DNA from: Cryptomeria japonica
Lineage: Eukaryota > Streptophyta > Pinopsida > Cupressales > Cupressaceae
Length of the DNA: 64,000 bases
Reading direction: 5' to 3'
Assembly: GCF_030272615.1 (NCBI RefSeq)
Contig: NC_081408.1
Span: 200,596,341-200,660,340, forward strand
Shown: piece after piece, positions 47,430 through 59,201 of the stretch
Numbering within the stretch: position 1 is the first letter of the stretch
Layout: each line of letters starts with the position of its first letter
Notes under the pieces: generated by a model
What the model saw: the letters and a program-made list of their open reading frames with translations, nothing else
Told to the model about the DNA's origin: nothing
Database searches by the model: none
Made by a program: the position numbers and the translations under genes

Positions 47430-47810
47430 TCTAAATTGCTCATGCTGAAATGCTTGCACTCACACCAAAACGCCTGCGCTCGTGCTAAAATGCCTACACT
47501 TGCACTAAAACCCTAAAAATTAAAACCTAACAGATTAGCGAGTAAAAAGTTCAAAATTCAAATTTAAAAAACAAAGTGGGAATTTTATAAAAACTATTGT
47601 GCCAAAATGCCTGCACTTGCACCAAAATGCCTACGCACGTGGTAAAAAGATAGATATAGAGTAGAATTTGTTAAAATTTAAAAGTGAGCGGGAAAAATTA
47701 AAATGTTATGGGGTGGTTGCGCTGATGTGCCCGCGTATGCACTGATATAGGATTTTTTTTGCGTTGAACCCAAGTCGATCGTGCTAATTTGTAGTCTCTC
47801 ATGCTGTTCT
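47430..47810. repeat. Degenerate 20-bp minisatellite (right array of element E)
   Basis: Plus-strand units include gctgaaatgcttgcactcac, accaaaacgcctgcgctcgt and gctaaaatgcctacacttgc in perfect 20-base register at 47451-47510. Two more lie at 47600-47640. The array is related to the one at 30240-30640 but inverted relative to it. Confidence 0.65.
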
Positions 47811-47864
47811 AGAACCTGTGTCTCACAACTCACAAAAACACAAAAATATTAGCTTTCAAGGACG

Positions 47865-47888
47865 TGGGTCCTACCAGGCATGCCAAAA
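47865..47888 (-). promoter_or_regulatory. Candidate primer binding site of element E
   Basis: On the minus strand TTTTGGCATGCCTGGTAGG follows the 5' LTR end CATCTTCA. TGG directly after the LTR is expected for a tRNA-primed site. The tRNA species is not identified. Confidence 0.4.
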
Positions 47889-49145
47889 TGAAGATGTTAA
47901 AAAAGGAGAATGAGGTGAATTAGTTAGTAAACATGCAAATCAAACATGGAAGCATATAAAATTGAAGACATGACTAAAAAACACATAAAACCATGAATAA
48001 TATGCATATACCTCACAATCTTTTTACCTCTCCCTCGGATTGAGCTTGATGAAGTGAAGGCACCCCTTGATGATACTCCACTTGATGTGCTCCTTTGGTT
48101 GCTTGATGTGGATGGCTCTCCAAATATTGTGCACAAATGGATTAAGATGGATCTTGAGAAATGATATGGATGAGATGATTAAGTGTGGATGAGGGATATT
48201 TTGGCATGGTAAGGATGCTATGATGGCTTATCTAGCTCAAACTAGAAGCATAAGATTATTGAATTTGGAGATATGAATGAAGGGATGAAGTCGTCAATTT
48301 ATAGGAAGAGGAGAGGATAAATAGATGGCTAGGATGGATTCAAGATGAAGGGCTAGGATTTCTTGTGAGCTCACAAAAGGCCCAAGAGAGGGTGTGGAGA
48401 CCAAGAGATATGTCTTAAAGGCATTTCTTGTCTCCACACTCCTCAAGGTGCATTGGGAAGACTTCCCAATGTTCCTTGAGAAGAGAAAGGGATGGTACAT
48501 TCCTTGAAGAATGGGGAGGAGGAATTTAAAATTCTTCAAAAGGGAATGATCATAGGGATTGCAGGAATAAGAAGGAATTAAAAATTCCTTGGGAGAGGAG
48601 ATGCCTAGAGAAATGTGAGATTTTCAAAATCTCACATTCACCTAGAAAAAGAGCATTTAAAGATAGTGGTTGGATGGAAGGGACAAGGAGTTGACTTTGT
48701 GGCTAATCATGATGATTAGCCACTAGAAACTTATTAGGAGGGGGATTAGAGGAAAGGTTAGGTGGGATAGGATTTGTAGGAGGATTTGACTAGGAGAGAG
48801 AATGAGTGGAGGGAATTAAAAATTAGAAGAATAAGGTTAAGTGAGTTTACGGAGTTTCTAGAAGAATTTATTAGGTTAATGATGGATTAGGAAGATGATT
48901 TGTAGGAATCATGTAGGCTAACTAATTAATTGAAATTAATTAGCTAAGGGGACAATTTAAGAATATTTAATTTTTAGAAGAATAAAGAGGGGTGGATTTA
49001 TTAAATAAATCAATCACATACTATAGTGACAATATTAATTATAATTAATTAATATTGAGGAGAATTACAATTTGCATAATTAATTAATAAATTAATTATG
49101 TGAGAAATTAAAGATAATTAAAATAATTATTTTCAAGTGTCTACA
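47889..49145 (-). repeat. 5' LTR of element E
   Basis: This 1257-bp LTR pairs with 28509-29757 and ends at the atact target duplicate (49146-49150). It has the same AT-rich palindromes at 49017-49130. Confidence 0.85.
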
Positions 49146-49150
49146 ATACT

Positions 49151-49935
49151 TACCGACACCTTTAAGCAATCTCTAGGAAATCAATGTTCCAAGCTCATCA
49201 AGCTCTCTTTCTTGCTCTTCTATCTCTTCTCTTTCTCTTTCATATTTGGATATCCTACATTCATCAAGATCACCTTTCTTCTTACTAGACACAAATGTTT
49301 ATGCTTTCAGTGTTGTCTCAGACTTTCTATGTGATTCTCCAAATTCGATCAGCTCAAATGCAACAAGTACCAACACATCTCTTGTCACTGTAGTTACACT
49401 CTGGATCTCATCAATAGAAACAATCTTATGTTTATAAGTAGGAGGCAAAGATCACATCACCTTAGAAACATTCTCATCTTCTTCAATGTTTCCACCGATA
49501 GATCTGATACTAAGAACAAGCTCATTCACCTTAGCCATGTATGTATGTATATTCTCATGATCTCCCATCTTCAATGTCTCATACATTCCTTTTAGACTTT
49601 GCAACTTAGCAAATTTTACTTGACTATCACCTTCATATAAGATTTCAAGCTTCACCAAGATCTCACGTGTGGTCTGAAGTTCCATAGAATTTGTCATTTC
49701 AGAATCAATTATGGAACTAAGTAATGCTTCCTTCTCTCTTATGTTATTCAACTTCCTTAACCTCATCAAGAGTAGATGGTCCATTCTAAGAAACAACATA
49801 GGCATTCTTAGTAATCGTCCAATAATATTTCCCAGTTCATTTCAAATGCACCTCCATCAATATCTTACATACAATGTAGTTGCTTCCATCAAACCGTAGA
49901 TTGTCCTTCTTGAAAAGAAAACCTTCAGCTATCAT
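49151..49935 (-). pseudogene. Copia gag N-terminal part (element D, part 1)
   Basis: This begins at the ATG at 49935 (MIAEGFLFKKDNLRFDGSNY). The ORF 49452-49805 contains EILVKLEILYEGDSQVKFAK, GMYETLKMGDHENIHTYM and LVLSIRSIGGNIEEDENVSK, a UBN2-type copia gag. It continues with SLPPTYKHKIVSIDE after a stop. The frame is interrupted by element E at 49150 and resumes at 28508 with the zinc knuckle. Confidence 0.8.
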
Positions 49936-49975
49936 CCTGGATCTCCTCAAGTGATTAAGATTCTACTAGAGGATC

Positions 49976-49991
49976 AATCTTTGATACCAAT
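49976..49991 (-). promoter_or_regulatory. Primer binding site of element D
   Basis: The minus strand reads ATTGGTATCAAAGATT directly after the LTR end GTTAACA: the initiator tRNA-Met-type site with one change (G to A) in the core. Confidence 0.75.
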
Positions 49992-51244
49992 TGTTAACAA
50001 CAATAAAGAAGGAAGACTAAGAGGAGTGAATCAGTCTTCAATTGCTCACAAGAAATTAAACTCCAAAACATAAATAGATAAACTCCAACAATAAATAGAT
50101 AAGGAAATTAATAGTACAACACACAACACCAAGATTTTGATGTGGAAAACCCAGATAAGGGAAAAAATATGGTGGGAACCTACCCACAGTAAGATGATAC
50201 TCTGTAGTAGTATATGAAAATATTATAATGAGGAATGCGTATGCATTCAGGCACACTACCTAGAACTCACTGCTCAAAAGATATATGTCCAAAAGGATAC
50301 AACCCTCAGGGAAGTCTCATTGACTTAAAATATGATTCGTACTACAATCTAGAAGGAATGAACTACAATGATAGCATCTACAAATTCCTGATGACAATTC
50401 TAGTTAAGCATAGTTGTCTTCTCTGCAACACCAAATACACCTCAACACTTTGCTCAATGATAAATCCTTGTTCACACATTCACCTCTATTTGATAGTTCA
50501 AACACCATACCGACACCTAAATTGCATAACCATCTCACCTATATGTACAAATCATCAACCTTGATAATAATGTGGGCTAAACCCTCAACCCTCAACTCAC
50601 AATTACAAAAAATATATTGTACAATACAAAGATCGACCACCAGACCAATATTATGATTTAAATTACATAGCATGGACCTAAATCAAATTGCCAAATGATT
50701 ACATCCACCGAAAATCTCACTAAGATCAACCGCAACACACTACACCACCAGAAATATTGCATAACAGGAAAATCATTACCAATTCATAGAAATCACCAAA
50801 CAATTGCACAATGATCAATATGGATTACCAAAACAAATAAGAAATGAATAGGAAATACCAACAATCATGTTAGAATCATCCGAAACAGTTGCACCAACAC
50901 CTCTTTTCAAATCTCCATCGGTTAACGTCTCAAAGCTTAAGAACACAACCAATTAGAAACTATCACAAAGAAAGATAACTTGTGGAGCACAAAATTGTGA
51001 ACCATCTAAAATGAAGATAGAAAAGATCATCCCAAACAATAATCTAAAGTCTTAGAACAAGATTTGATCATACCAAAATATACCAAAAGAAATACCAAAT
51101 TATGAAAAATAGTGATCAGTAAAACCAAACTACAAAACCAGATGAAAAACTCTTCCCAAAATCAATAGAATAACTCATAGCAATATGTTGACATCAATGA
51201 CAACAACATATCCTAGTAGCAGAAATGATCAACCAAATCTAACA
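49992..51244 (-). repeat. 5' LTR of copia element D
   Basis: This 1253-bp LTR runs from TGTTAGATTTGG (51244, minus strand) to TGTTAACA at its left edge. It matches the 3' LTR at 23535-24799. Confidence 0.8.
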
Positions 51245-52491
51245 AACAATGAGTTACAAATGTTGTACAGAGACATCAGCCAATTAGATAAACTCCAGCA
51301 ATAAATAGATAAGGAAATTAACAGCACAACACACAACACCAAGATTTTGATGTGGAAAACTCAGATAAGGGGAAAAATATGGTGGGAACCTACCCAGAGT
51401 AAGATGATACTCTGTAGTAGTATATGAAAATATTACAATGAGGAATGTGTATGCATTCAGGGACACTACCTAGAACTCACTACTCAAAAGATATATGTCT
51501 GAAAGGCTACAACCCTCAAGGAAGTCTCGTTGACTTACAATATGATTCATACTACAACCCAGAAGGAATGAACTACAATGATAGCATCTACAAATGCTTG
51601 ATGACAATTCTGGTTAAGCATAGTTGTCTTTTCTGCAACACTAAATACACCTCAACACTTCGCTCAATGATATATCCTTGTTCACACATTTACCTCTATT
51701 TGACAATTTAGACACCATACTGACACCTAAATTACATAAGCATCTCACCTATATGTACAAATCATCAACCTTGATAACAATGTGGGCTAAACCCTCAACC
51801 CTCAACTCACAGTTACAAAAATTATATTGCACGATACAAGATCAACCACAAAGACCAATATTATGATTTACATTACATAGCATGGACCTAATTCAAATTA
51901 CCAAATGATTACATCCACCGAAAATCTCACTAAGATTAACTGCAACACACTACACCACTAGAAATATTGCATAATAGGAAAATCATCACCAATTCATAGA
52001 AATCACCAAACAATTGCACAGTAATAAATGTGGATTACCAAAACAAATAAGAAATGAATAGGAAATACCAACAATCATGTTAGAATCATCCAGAACAGTT
52101 GCACCAACACCTCTTTTCAAATATCAATCGGTTAACGTCTCAAAGCTCAAGAACACAACCAATTAGCAACTGTCATGAGGAAAGATAACTTGCGGAGCAC
52201 AAAATTGTGAACCATCTGAAATGAAAATAGAAAACATCCTCCCAAACAATAATCCAAAGTCTTAGCGCAAGATTTGATCATACCAAAATATACCAAAGGA
52301 AATACCGAATTATGAAAAATAGTGATCTGTAAAACCAAACTACAAAATTGGATGAAAAACTCTTCCCAAACTCACCAGAATAACTCATAGCAATATGTTG
52401 ACATCAATGACAACAACATATCCTAGAAGCATAAATGATCAACCAAATCTAACAAACAGTGAGTTACAAATGTTGTATCGAGACATCAGCC
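50072..52491. repeat. 1210-bp tandem duplication spanning the right edge of element D
   Basis: Two units (about 50072-51281 and 51282-52491) repeat with a constant offset of 1210 bases. For example 'gagttacaaatgttgta' is at 51251 and 52461, and 'aactcca(a/g)ca' at 50081 and 51291. Each unit holds most of the LTR plus 37 bases of flanking DNA. It is therefore a later segmental duplication, not a second insertion. The copies have since diverged. Confidence 0.8.
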
Positions 52492-53417
52492 TAGATTTGG
52501 GCAAAATAAGATGTCACAAATCTATTCTGAGAAGTTTGACCTAGTTTTTTGGGACTAGGTAGTATCAATTCATTATAGTCCTTTGAATTTCTTGTTGTTG
52601 AAATCTGAACCTATTCATCTCTGTGAATTATGTTGATTCTCTCAAATGCAGCTCTATACCTATTTCTAGGACACAAAAAGAATGGGGAAATTGTGGGGAA
52701 TAGGGATTTGCTTAAGTCAAACCTTGGTTTAGAGATTAACCTTGAATGAAATAATGCAGATATTAAAATAAATATTGAATAGATATACCTCATATCTATA
52801 ATTATTGATGATGATTCTTTTCTCTTTGAATGTAATCACAAAATTTTATATGAAATGGCATGACAAACACATAACCCTAATTACACACACATGCTTGCAT
52901 AAGATTGATGTAATTTAGCTCCACAATTGTTGAAGAATGAATATGTAGCCTTGATGGTCTCTGAAAATGCTTGATAATGAATTCTTCATGGATGCACCAA
53001 TATTTAACGTAAGATGTGGATATGAAAATGAATTGATATAATGTCTTTATATAGGTGTTTCTAGGTCAATTACCGATTAGACTGACCTCCAATGGTCATC
53101 TATAGCCATAGAGATGAATTCTTGCCAAGAAAATAGAACACCTACCCTATTTCAACTTTGGGCCCCTTTGAGGGGGAAAATTGCATTTTAGGGCACCATG
53201 GTCCAGACCAAGACATACCACACCCCAGTCTCACTACAAAGGGTACCAAAACAAGGTGCTAGGGAGATAGGTAACACTCTATGGGACCCACAATAGGTTG
53301 TACATGACATCAAAGCTAGGTAATTAGCACAAATTGGACCTACAGAGGTGATGAAAATAGATCATGCTAAAGTGGAGACACAAATATGAGGTGTAAATTG
53401 GACCAGTGACAATTCAT
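52492..53417 (-). repeat. Probable gypsy-type LTR or fragment, non-coding
   Basis: On the minus strand a TGTCACTGGTCC edge at about 53410 is followed some 350 bases later by a TATA box in CCTATATAAAG (53045-53055), as in an LTR promoter. No partner LTR is found in the window. Element C inserted eight bases beyond this edge. No gene is seen. Confidence 0.35.
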
Positions 53418-54323
53418 TGTTGGAATCCAAGAACACTAAGAGGGAACGATGAATTAGTGTTCTACCAGAATGATCAATTTTAATGTTATTAAACCATGCA
53501 TTCACCAACCGATATAAGGATACATATATAAATAAAATAAGGAAAGCAATCAATAATCCTATCACACAAATGAATACCATAACACAGAGAATTATACGTG
53601 GAAAACCTCAAAGATGGAAAACCACGGTGTGATTTGTGACCCACAATATCAATCCACTAGCCATATGAAAAGATATTAAAAAATATGGGGGCTTGCAATT
53701 GCAGGAAGGCTTACATCCTAGAGCACAATGCTCATCACAAAAAGGAGTCTCACTATCTACATAAAAATCTAGACTACAATCTAGAAAAGAGAATGAACTA
53801 CAAAGATAGCATCTCCTATGCCTAAATATAGTTCTGGTTCTTAAACCCTAAACCCTTACCAGAATAACCTCTTACATAATAAATATTCCTCGTATTACAA
53901 ATATCACTCTCATATCACTCCTCTAACAGTCATTACATCTCTTATTACAAAATGATCTAATCAACTGACCTATATACCCTTACAATCCTTTCATGCCTTA
54001 TGTCAGCTTACATAGATAATTACAAAAATGAATATACAAGTCGGCTCAATCACATATATACATAAATATCAAAATTAATTGCCAATTTTCAGATCTCCCA
54101 AATGATTTCGGTCTCCAATTCCATTGACTTGATGAAATCATGTCATCCTGCAATGTCGGTCCCCAAATAATTCCTCCTACCAATGAAGATACTTGTTGGG
54201 GACGATGTTAATGCCAGTGAAGTGTCTATCGGTAAACAACCAATCCAAGATATGAAAGCTAAAATATGTTGCCATTAATAAAAAAAATATTAAAACCAAT
54301 CAAATGAGTGTCAATTGCCAACA
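53418..54323 (-). repeat. 3' LTR of element C
   Basis: This 906-bp LTR begins TGTTGGCAATTGACACTC on the minus strand (54323) and ends GGATTCCAACA. It pairs with 59202-60120. The core motif is at 53598-53640. Confidence 0.85.
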
Positions 54324-54575
54324 ATCTCCCCTTCATTGATGACAACACTCATGTGAAAAATGGTAATGGTTTCCATCTACTAGTTTCATCCTAAGATTGC
54401 TCCCCCCTACGTTGAATATCCATCTGTGATCATGATCTATACAAAATACTCCATACCTCTGATGTCAAGAATATGTTTTTTACCTATACCTCCCCCTTTG
54501 ACATCAATGCCAAAAAATACCAAAAACCGAGATGAAGAATGAAAGACTGTACAAAGAATGTCCCAAAATATCTTA
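54324..54575 (-). promoter_or_regulatory. Polypurine tract, second tract and 3' untranslated region (element C)
   Basis: The plus strand reads 'atctccccttcattgatgac' next to the LTR, a minus-strand purine tract. A second tract 'cctccccctttgacatcaat' lies at 54489-54508. In F and G both tracts carry the same adjoining 'gcattgatg'/'caatgcc' words. Confidence 0.7.
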
Positions 54576-57500
54576 CTAGAGCTTAATATACTTGAAAATT
54601 TTTGGATATGCTTTCCCCAAAAGCTCTAGATAGGTATCCCAACCTAATTTGAGTGTGCTAAAAATAGATACAAGTCCATTTAGCATATGGGCATATGACT
54701 CTTTATCCTTGATCTCTGCCGGTTTGGGCTTACCGACCAAATCAATGCATTATTTCTTATGAACACTTAATGAGTCCAACCGAGGACTCACCAAACCTCT
54801 AAGACCTCTATCTCTCCTAGTGATTTTATCTTCATCCCTCTCAAGAGCTGAAACTTGAGCTTCCAATAACAAAATCTGACCATCAATAGATGTTGTCAAA
54901 CAATTTGATCCATCAAAAGAATTGACTATACCTACAATCTTCTCCAGAGATTCCTTAATCCTTTTATCTAAATCAGTTATAAGTAAACCTATGTTACATA
55001 ATACTCTATAAATATTTGTACACTTCCTTAATGCATTATCAATCAACTTCAGTTTCACATTAATCTCCTTCTTCTCTAACTCAATTATCTGATCAAATGT
55101 AGCTCTCTTAGCTTGTGTAAACCTCTCAAATGCCTTGCAATTTGATATGTATAGTAAAGATTGAAATTCCTTGAAAATGTGCTCTATGATTATTTTGAGC
55201 TTTCCATATGGGCTTGCTCCTTTGTCAAATTTTCACTCTGGGACAAGTCTATACAATACTGGGTTTGACTGATGAATAACTCCTTTGTCCATACATCCTA
55301 CCTTCATCATCTTCTATGCAACCATCATCATGAGCTTAGTAGAACTCATCTCGGTTAAGCTCTTTTTCTCTACCTATGAGGTGTCAATTTAACACAATGA
55401 TTAGATCGCTACCGGTTCCCTACCAAATTCCTCTCCCTTCTCCTCTAATGGTTTTTTAAGTTTTATACCTTCCTCTCTTACACTGGTGGCTTCGCTACTT
55501 GGTGCGGTATTAGTTACTATCCTATACATTAGATTCTACTGGAGGCTCTATATCCAATGCCTTACTATCCTTCAAAATTGTAGCTAGGGTACCCATTATA
55601 CCTTTACCTTTCCCTTCAACCAAGATGTTTGTAGTATTTATTTTGGCCTTTGGTGAAGTATAAAAACCAAGGTTTTCAACAAAGAGTTGAACCCATGCCT
55701 TGTGGGTCTCACTGGTAATCTCATTAACCCTTCCTAGCACAAGACTAACTATCCTATGCTTGCTTTGAAATACATTTTTGTCGGCAACCTCAAGTGTCAT
55801 GCGCAACTCCTTTGGAGTAATGGATACACAGGTAGTTAACAACTCTTGAATATTTACCTGCTTATCCTCCTCCATTGCTGATAATCTTCTAGCATCTAAG
55901 TTATCATATAACTATGCTAGGATTTGTTTCTCAATTTTTAACAAATATTTCTTATATATCCAAATATAATAAAACTGCTTCCTCAACTTCTCTTTGTTCA
56001 ACATCATCTAAATGCTCATAATAAAATTGTACATTCTTTAACATACCATCCTTAGTAATTTCATTAACGAATTCGACATAATTCTTAGGTGGAACAATAT
56101 TTATATTAATGGTGACAAGTTTTAGGTCTGTGTCATCCATCTTCTTTCTTCTTCCAGTACTGGATGGAGCACAAGGTGTTTGTGATATTTCGTTTGGAGC
56201 TCTCTTCTTTGCTAGTACCTTGATTGTAACCTTCCTAACCGGTTGCTTCCTTGTTTCCTCCTTTGACTCCTCACTTTTCTTCCTCAATACCCTCTTGAAT
56301 GCTAAGGGTGTGTCATCCTCAGTTCTAGAGTCTGATGGAATAGGCTCAATAAAAACTTCAAGCTCTTTCCTCTTCCTTACTTTTTTTGAAACAAAATCTA
56401 TTAATTCCTTGATATCTTGATATACTTGTTCAAAAACTTGCTTGTCTTGCCTTGTTACTTCTCCCTCTTCTTCTTATTAAACTCAATTTGTACCTCTTTC
56501 TTTTTTTGCTTTACAGTACCAAAGGACTTCTTAGCTTCATCAATAGGTGCATCAATTAACATTTTTGCATAAGCTTCCAAAATCTATGCATCAACTTCAA
56601 AACCCATCTCTTCAATCCATATCTTCTGAGGCTTAACTGCTTCCATCAAAGTTTCATCCTTTTTAACCATGAAGCATATCTTGGTTAAGTATTTCTCAAC
56701 AAATTTCTTCAGAACCCTCTCTCTAGATTTCATAACCTTCTAGAATGCCTTGAAGTAATCCCAAAACATATCATCTCACTGACTACCCAGAGTATCAGTA
56801 GATTGTTTCAATTGTCTTCCTACAGAGATATCAAATGCCCATTATCTTTTCCCAAAATTGGGAGTTTCAGTAATGAAAAATAGCATCAAACAAACAATAA
56901 GGTTTCCATACAGGAATGTTCCCTTATTCCCTCCTTTGATCTTCCCTAGGTTAATTAACAACTCATCTAACATCCATCCACAAATATCTATCTTCTCATT
57001 ATCCCTCATGATCTTATTTGCTTCATAAATGTAGGAGATAGAAACAGAGTTCAGATGATTGGCTTGAGTTACCTTATATCCAATAATCATGCTTCTAAAT
57101 CTGATATCTCTATTAGTGATAGTGCTAACCCTCACCGATTTTCGATCTGAGGTTGCACTGGTGAGCTTGTTGACCTGATAATAAGAAATCTTCTTCTTCG
57201 GATGTTGACCAATCTATGACAAACTGATGATGGCCTTAATGGCCTCCTTCAAAATCTTATATGGTTTGTCCAAGCAAATGAATTATCCATGTGTGCTACT
57301 CAAAATATATCTTACAATCTCATCTTCAAATTCAAGAATATCTAGAATGCAGGTAAACTCTAGATCCTCAATGTGCTTGTAATCGAGCTTGATCTTTATA
57401 GAATCTCCAATCAACTCAGTCATATACATGCTCTTAATATCACTAGTACCCAAATCCTTAATATGACAGTGAATGTATGTTCTGACATCTTCCACATATA

Positions 57501-57654
57501 CAAGTCCTTCTAGGACATAGGAAAATGCACCAACCGAATCATCCAAGGTGGAAATATGCAGACATTGCTTGAAAACCGGCCTAGGACAATGCTTCACCTC
57601 AACAATAGTAGGATTTACAATAAAATTTGGTGCAGAGGATGATCATGGTTCAAT
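54576..57654 (-). pseudogene. ORF2, unknown roughly 1000-residue protein (element C copy)
   Basis: ORF2 runs on the minus strand from 57654, where the ATG seen in A and B has become ATT, to a TAG at 54576-54578. The N-terminal block (57283-57597) has SYVLEGLVYVEDVRTYIHC, DIKSMYMTELIGDS, FTCILDILEFEDEIVRYIL. Next come SVSISYIYEANKIMRDNEK, GGNKGTFLYGNLIVCLMLFF and TETPNFGKR (56842-57135), then CFMVKKDETLMEAVKP. The middle is a Lys/Arg-rich linker (56200-56287), then the EITKDGMLKNVQFYYEHLD block. The C-terminus has CTNIYRVLCNIGLL and a charged coiled-coil-like stretch ending LRGLVSP. I do not recognise the fold. The globular N-terminal half loosely recalls plant 'putative transposon protein' domains, but that is a guess. 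Confidence 0.65.
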
Positions 57655-58011
57655 GATGAAAGATAATATCGATAAGTACTTGAGAAATAGTTGTCAGTGA
57701 AACCCTAAAGAACTCTTTTGATTGCTGGTGAAATCACTCAAGAAGATATTGACCATAATGAATCGCCTTAGAGTTTCTCTTAATTTCTCTTAATGCAAGG
57801 TGATAAAAAATGAAGTGAATTCACCCTTTTAATCTCCAACAAACCCTAATTCGTCATTGATATGAATGATTTTAGGTGAAAGATACCAGATCTCAGTCAA
57901 ACATCTCCATGTCGGATAAGCATTTCCTATGTATGGAACATCTTCCAGAACCTCTTCCCAGGGCATATGCACTATATTTCATGAATTTTTCCTACCCCTA
58001 AGGCATCTACC

Positions 58012-59133
58012 TCAGTTACCAGATGAGCTTCCTGCTAGTACAAGAGCAACCTCCTCTATCGGTTGAGTAACCAGAGCATTCCCATCTGTTGATTGATCAT
58101 CTGACTTCCTGACCCATTTCTTGATATGATCTTGTCAGATTTCATTGACCTTCTCTTTCCCTTTATCATTTGATCCATCATTGTTTACCAGTGGATTTAT
58201 GCTTCTACAAAACTTAGCTATATGTCCAACCTTGTTGCATGCATAATATGTAACATTGGTCTTTTGAATTGCTTTGCTAAAACTAGTATAATTGCTTGAC
58301 ATGCACTGATTGGCCATATGTCCAAATTTTCCACATGCATAACATTTAGCATTCATTCTGCAATCTTATGTCTTATGACCATACTTATTGCATTTAGAAC
58401 ATTGACTAGGACCAAAATTATAGTTTTGATTTTCTCTATTTCTATATTACTTAGCCATGTGACCAAATTTATTACAAATAGATCATCTACCATTAAATTT
58501 GTAAGCATTAAGCTGCCTTACCTATGCCTTCTGGTTCTGATCTTTATTTGTTGTATCAAAGCTTTGATCTTGTTCAAATCCAGGTCCACTAGAATCTCCA
58601 TTCTATCTCAGACTTTTGAATAATTCATCAAGTTGTGCTAAACTAAATTTGAATTTGTCCTTGTACTCACTTGCAATAGTTAGATCATCTCTTAGAATTA
58701 TCATTTGTCTCTCAAGTTCTTGTTCATTGCTTTGTGATTGCACTAAATCAATTCTCAACATATCATTTTCATGAATCAACTAGATGCATTCTTCAGGCAT
58801 ATCTTTCAGGGATCTCCCAAGGTTTTCTTCATTCATTTTTCGGTCCTCAATCTCCTTTGACATTCTCATAGTTAGAGCTTACATTTAATTCCTCATGATT
58901 ATATTCTCCTGACTCATCTTCTGAAATCTTTCATTAAGGGCATCATTCTCTTCATTATCCTGATTTTGTAGAAGTTCCTTCATCCTAGCTTGAACAGATG
59001 ACAACCTCTCCTGTAGAATAAGATTGAATTCCTAAGCAAAATTCAACTCATCTTGTAACTTCAAGTTCTTCATCCTTTCAACATCATAATCTTCAAGTGC
59101 TACCTCAAGTTTTCTCTCCAAACTCATATCCAT
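58012..59133 (-). pseudogene. ORF1, coiled-coil and zinc-knuckle gag-like protein (element C)
   Basis: ORF1 runs on the minus strand from an ATG at 59133 (MDMSLERKLEVALEDYDVER), 69 bases inside the LTR edge, to a TGA near 58012, about 373 codons. The N-terminal half is Leu/Glu/Lys/Met-rich and coiled-coil-like. Four zinc knuckles lie between 58490 and 58180: ICNKFGHMAK (first Cys lost), CSKCNKYGHKT.DC, CYACGKFGHMANQC (complete) and YYACNKVGHIAKFC. A nucleocapsid-like RNA-binding role is inferred. Stops interrupt the frame. Confidence 0.7.
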
Positions 59134-59186
59134 GGATTCCAGATTTAGGATCTCTCTCAATCTTTTAAACTTCCTTTGAGGTACGA

Positions 59187-59201
59187 ATCTTTGATACCAA
59201 T
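59187..59201 (-). promoter_or_regulatory. Primer binding site of element C
   Basis: The minus strand reads ATTGGTATCAAAGAT directly after the LTR end TTCCAACA: the initiator tRNA-Met-type site with one change relative to B. Confidence 0.75.

Larger units (their letters stand above)
28509..49145 (-). mobile_element. Ty3/gypsy-type element E (20.6 kb including nested copia elements)
   Basis: LTRs at 28509-29757 and 47889-49145 are flanked by perfect duplicates atact (28504-28508 and 49146-49150), so E inserted into gag of element D. A purine tract beside the left LTR sets the orientation as minus. Gag is at 44723-46742. An antisense plant mobile domain pseudogene lies at 30700-32015. The middle is replaced by copia elements F and G. 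No gypsy RT or integrase remains, so E either never had pol or lost it with the F/G event. Confidence 0.8.
23535..52454 (-). mobile_element. Ty1/copia element D, split by element E
   Basis: The 3' LTR is 23535-24799 and the 5' LTR 49992-51244, with a duplicated partial LTR to 52454. Gag begins at 49935 and is broken at 49150/28508 by the 20.6-kb element E. Protease, integrase, RT and RNase H follow on the minus strand down to about 25160. That domain order (PR-INT-RT-RH) is copia. Flanks are aatag and aacag. Without E and the LTR duplication D is about 7 kb. Many stops and frameshifts make it inactive. Confidence 0.85.
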
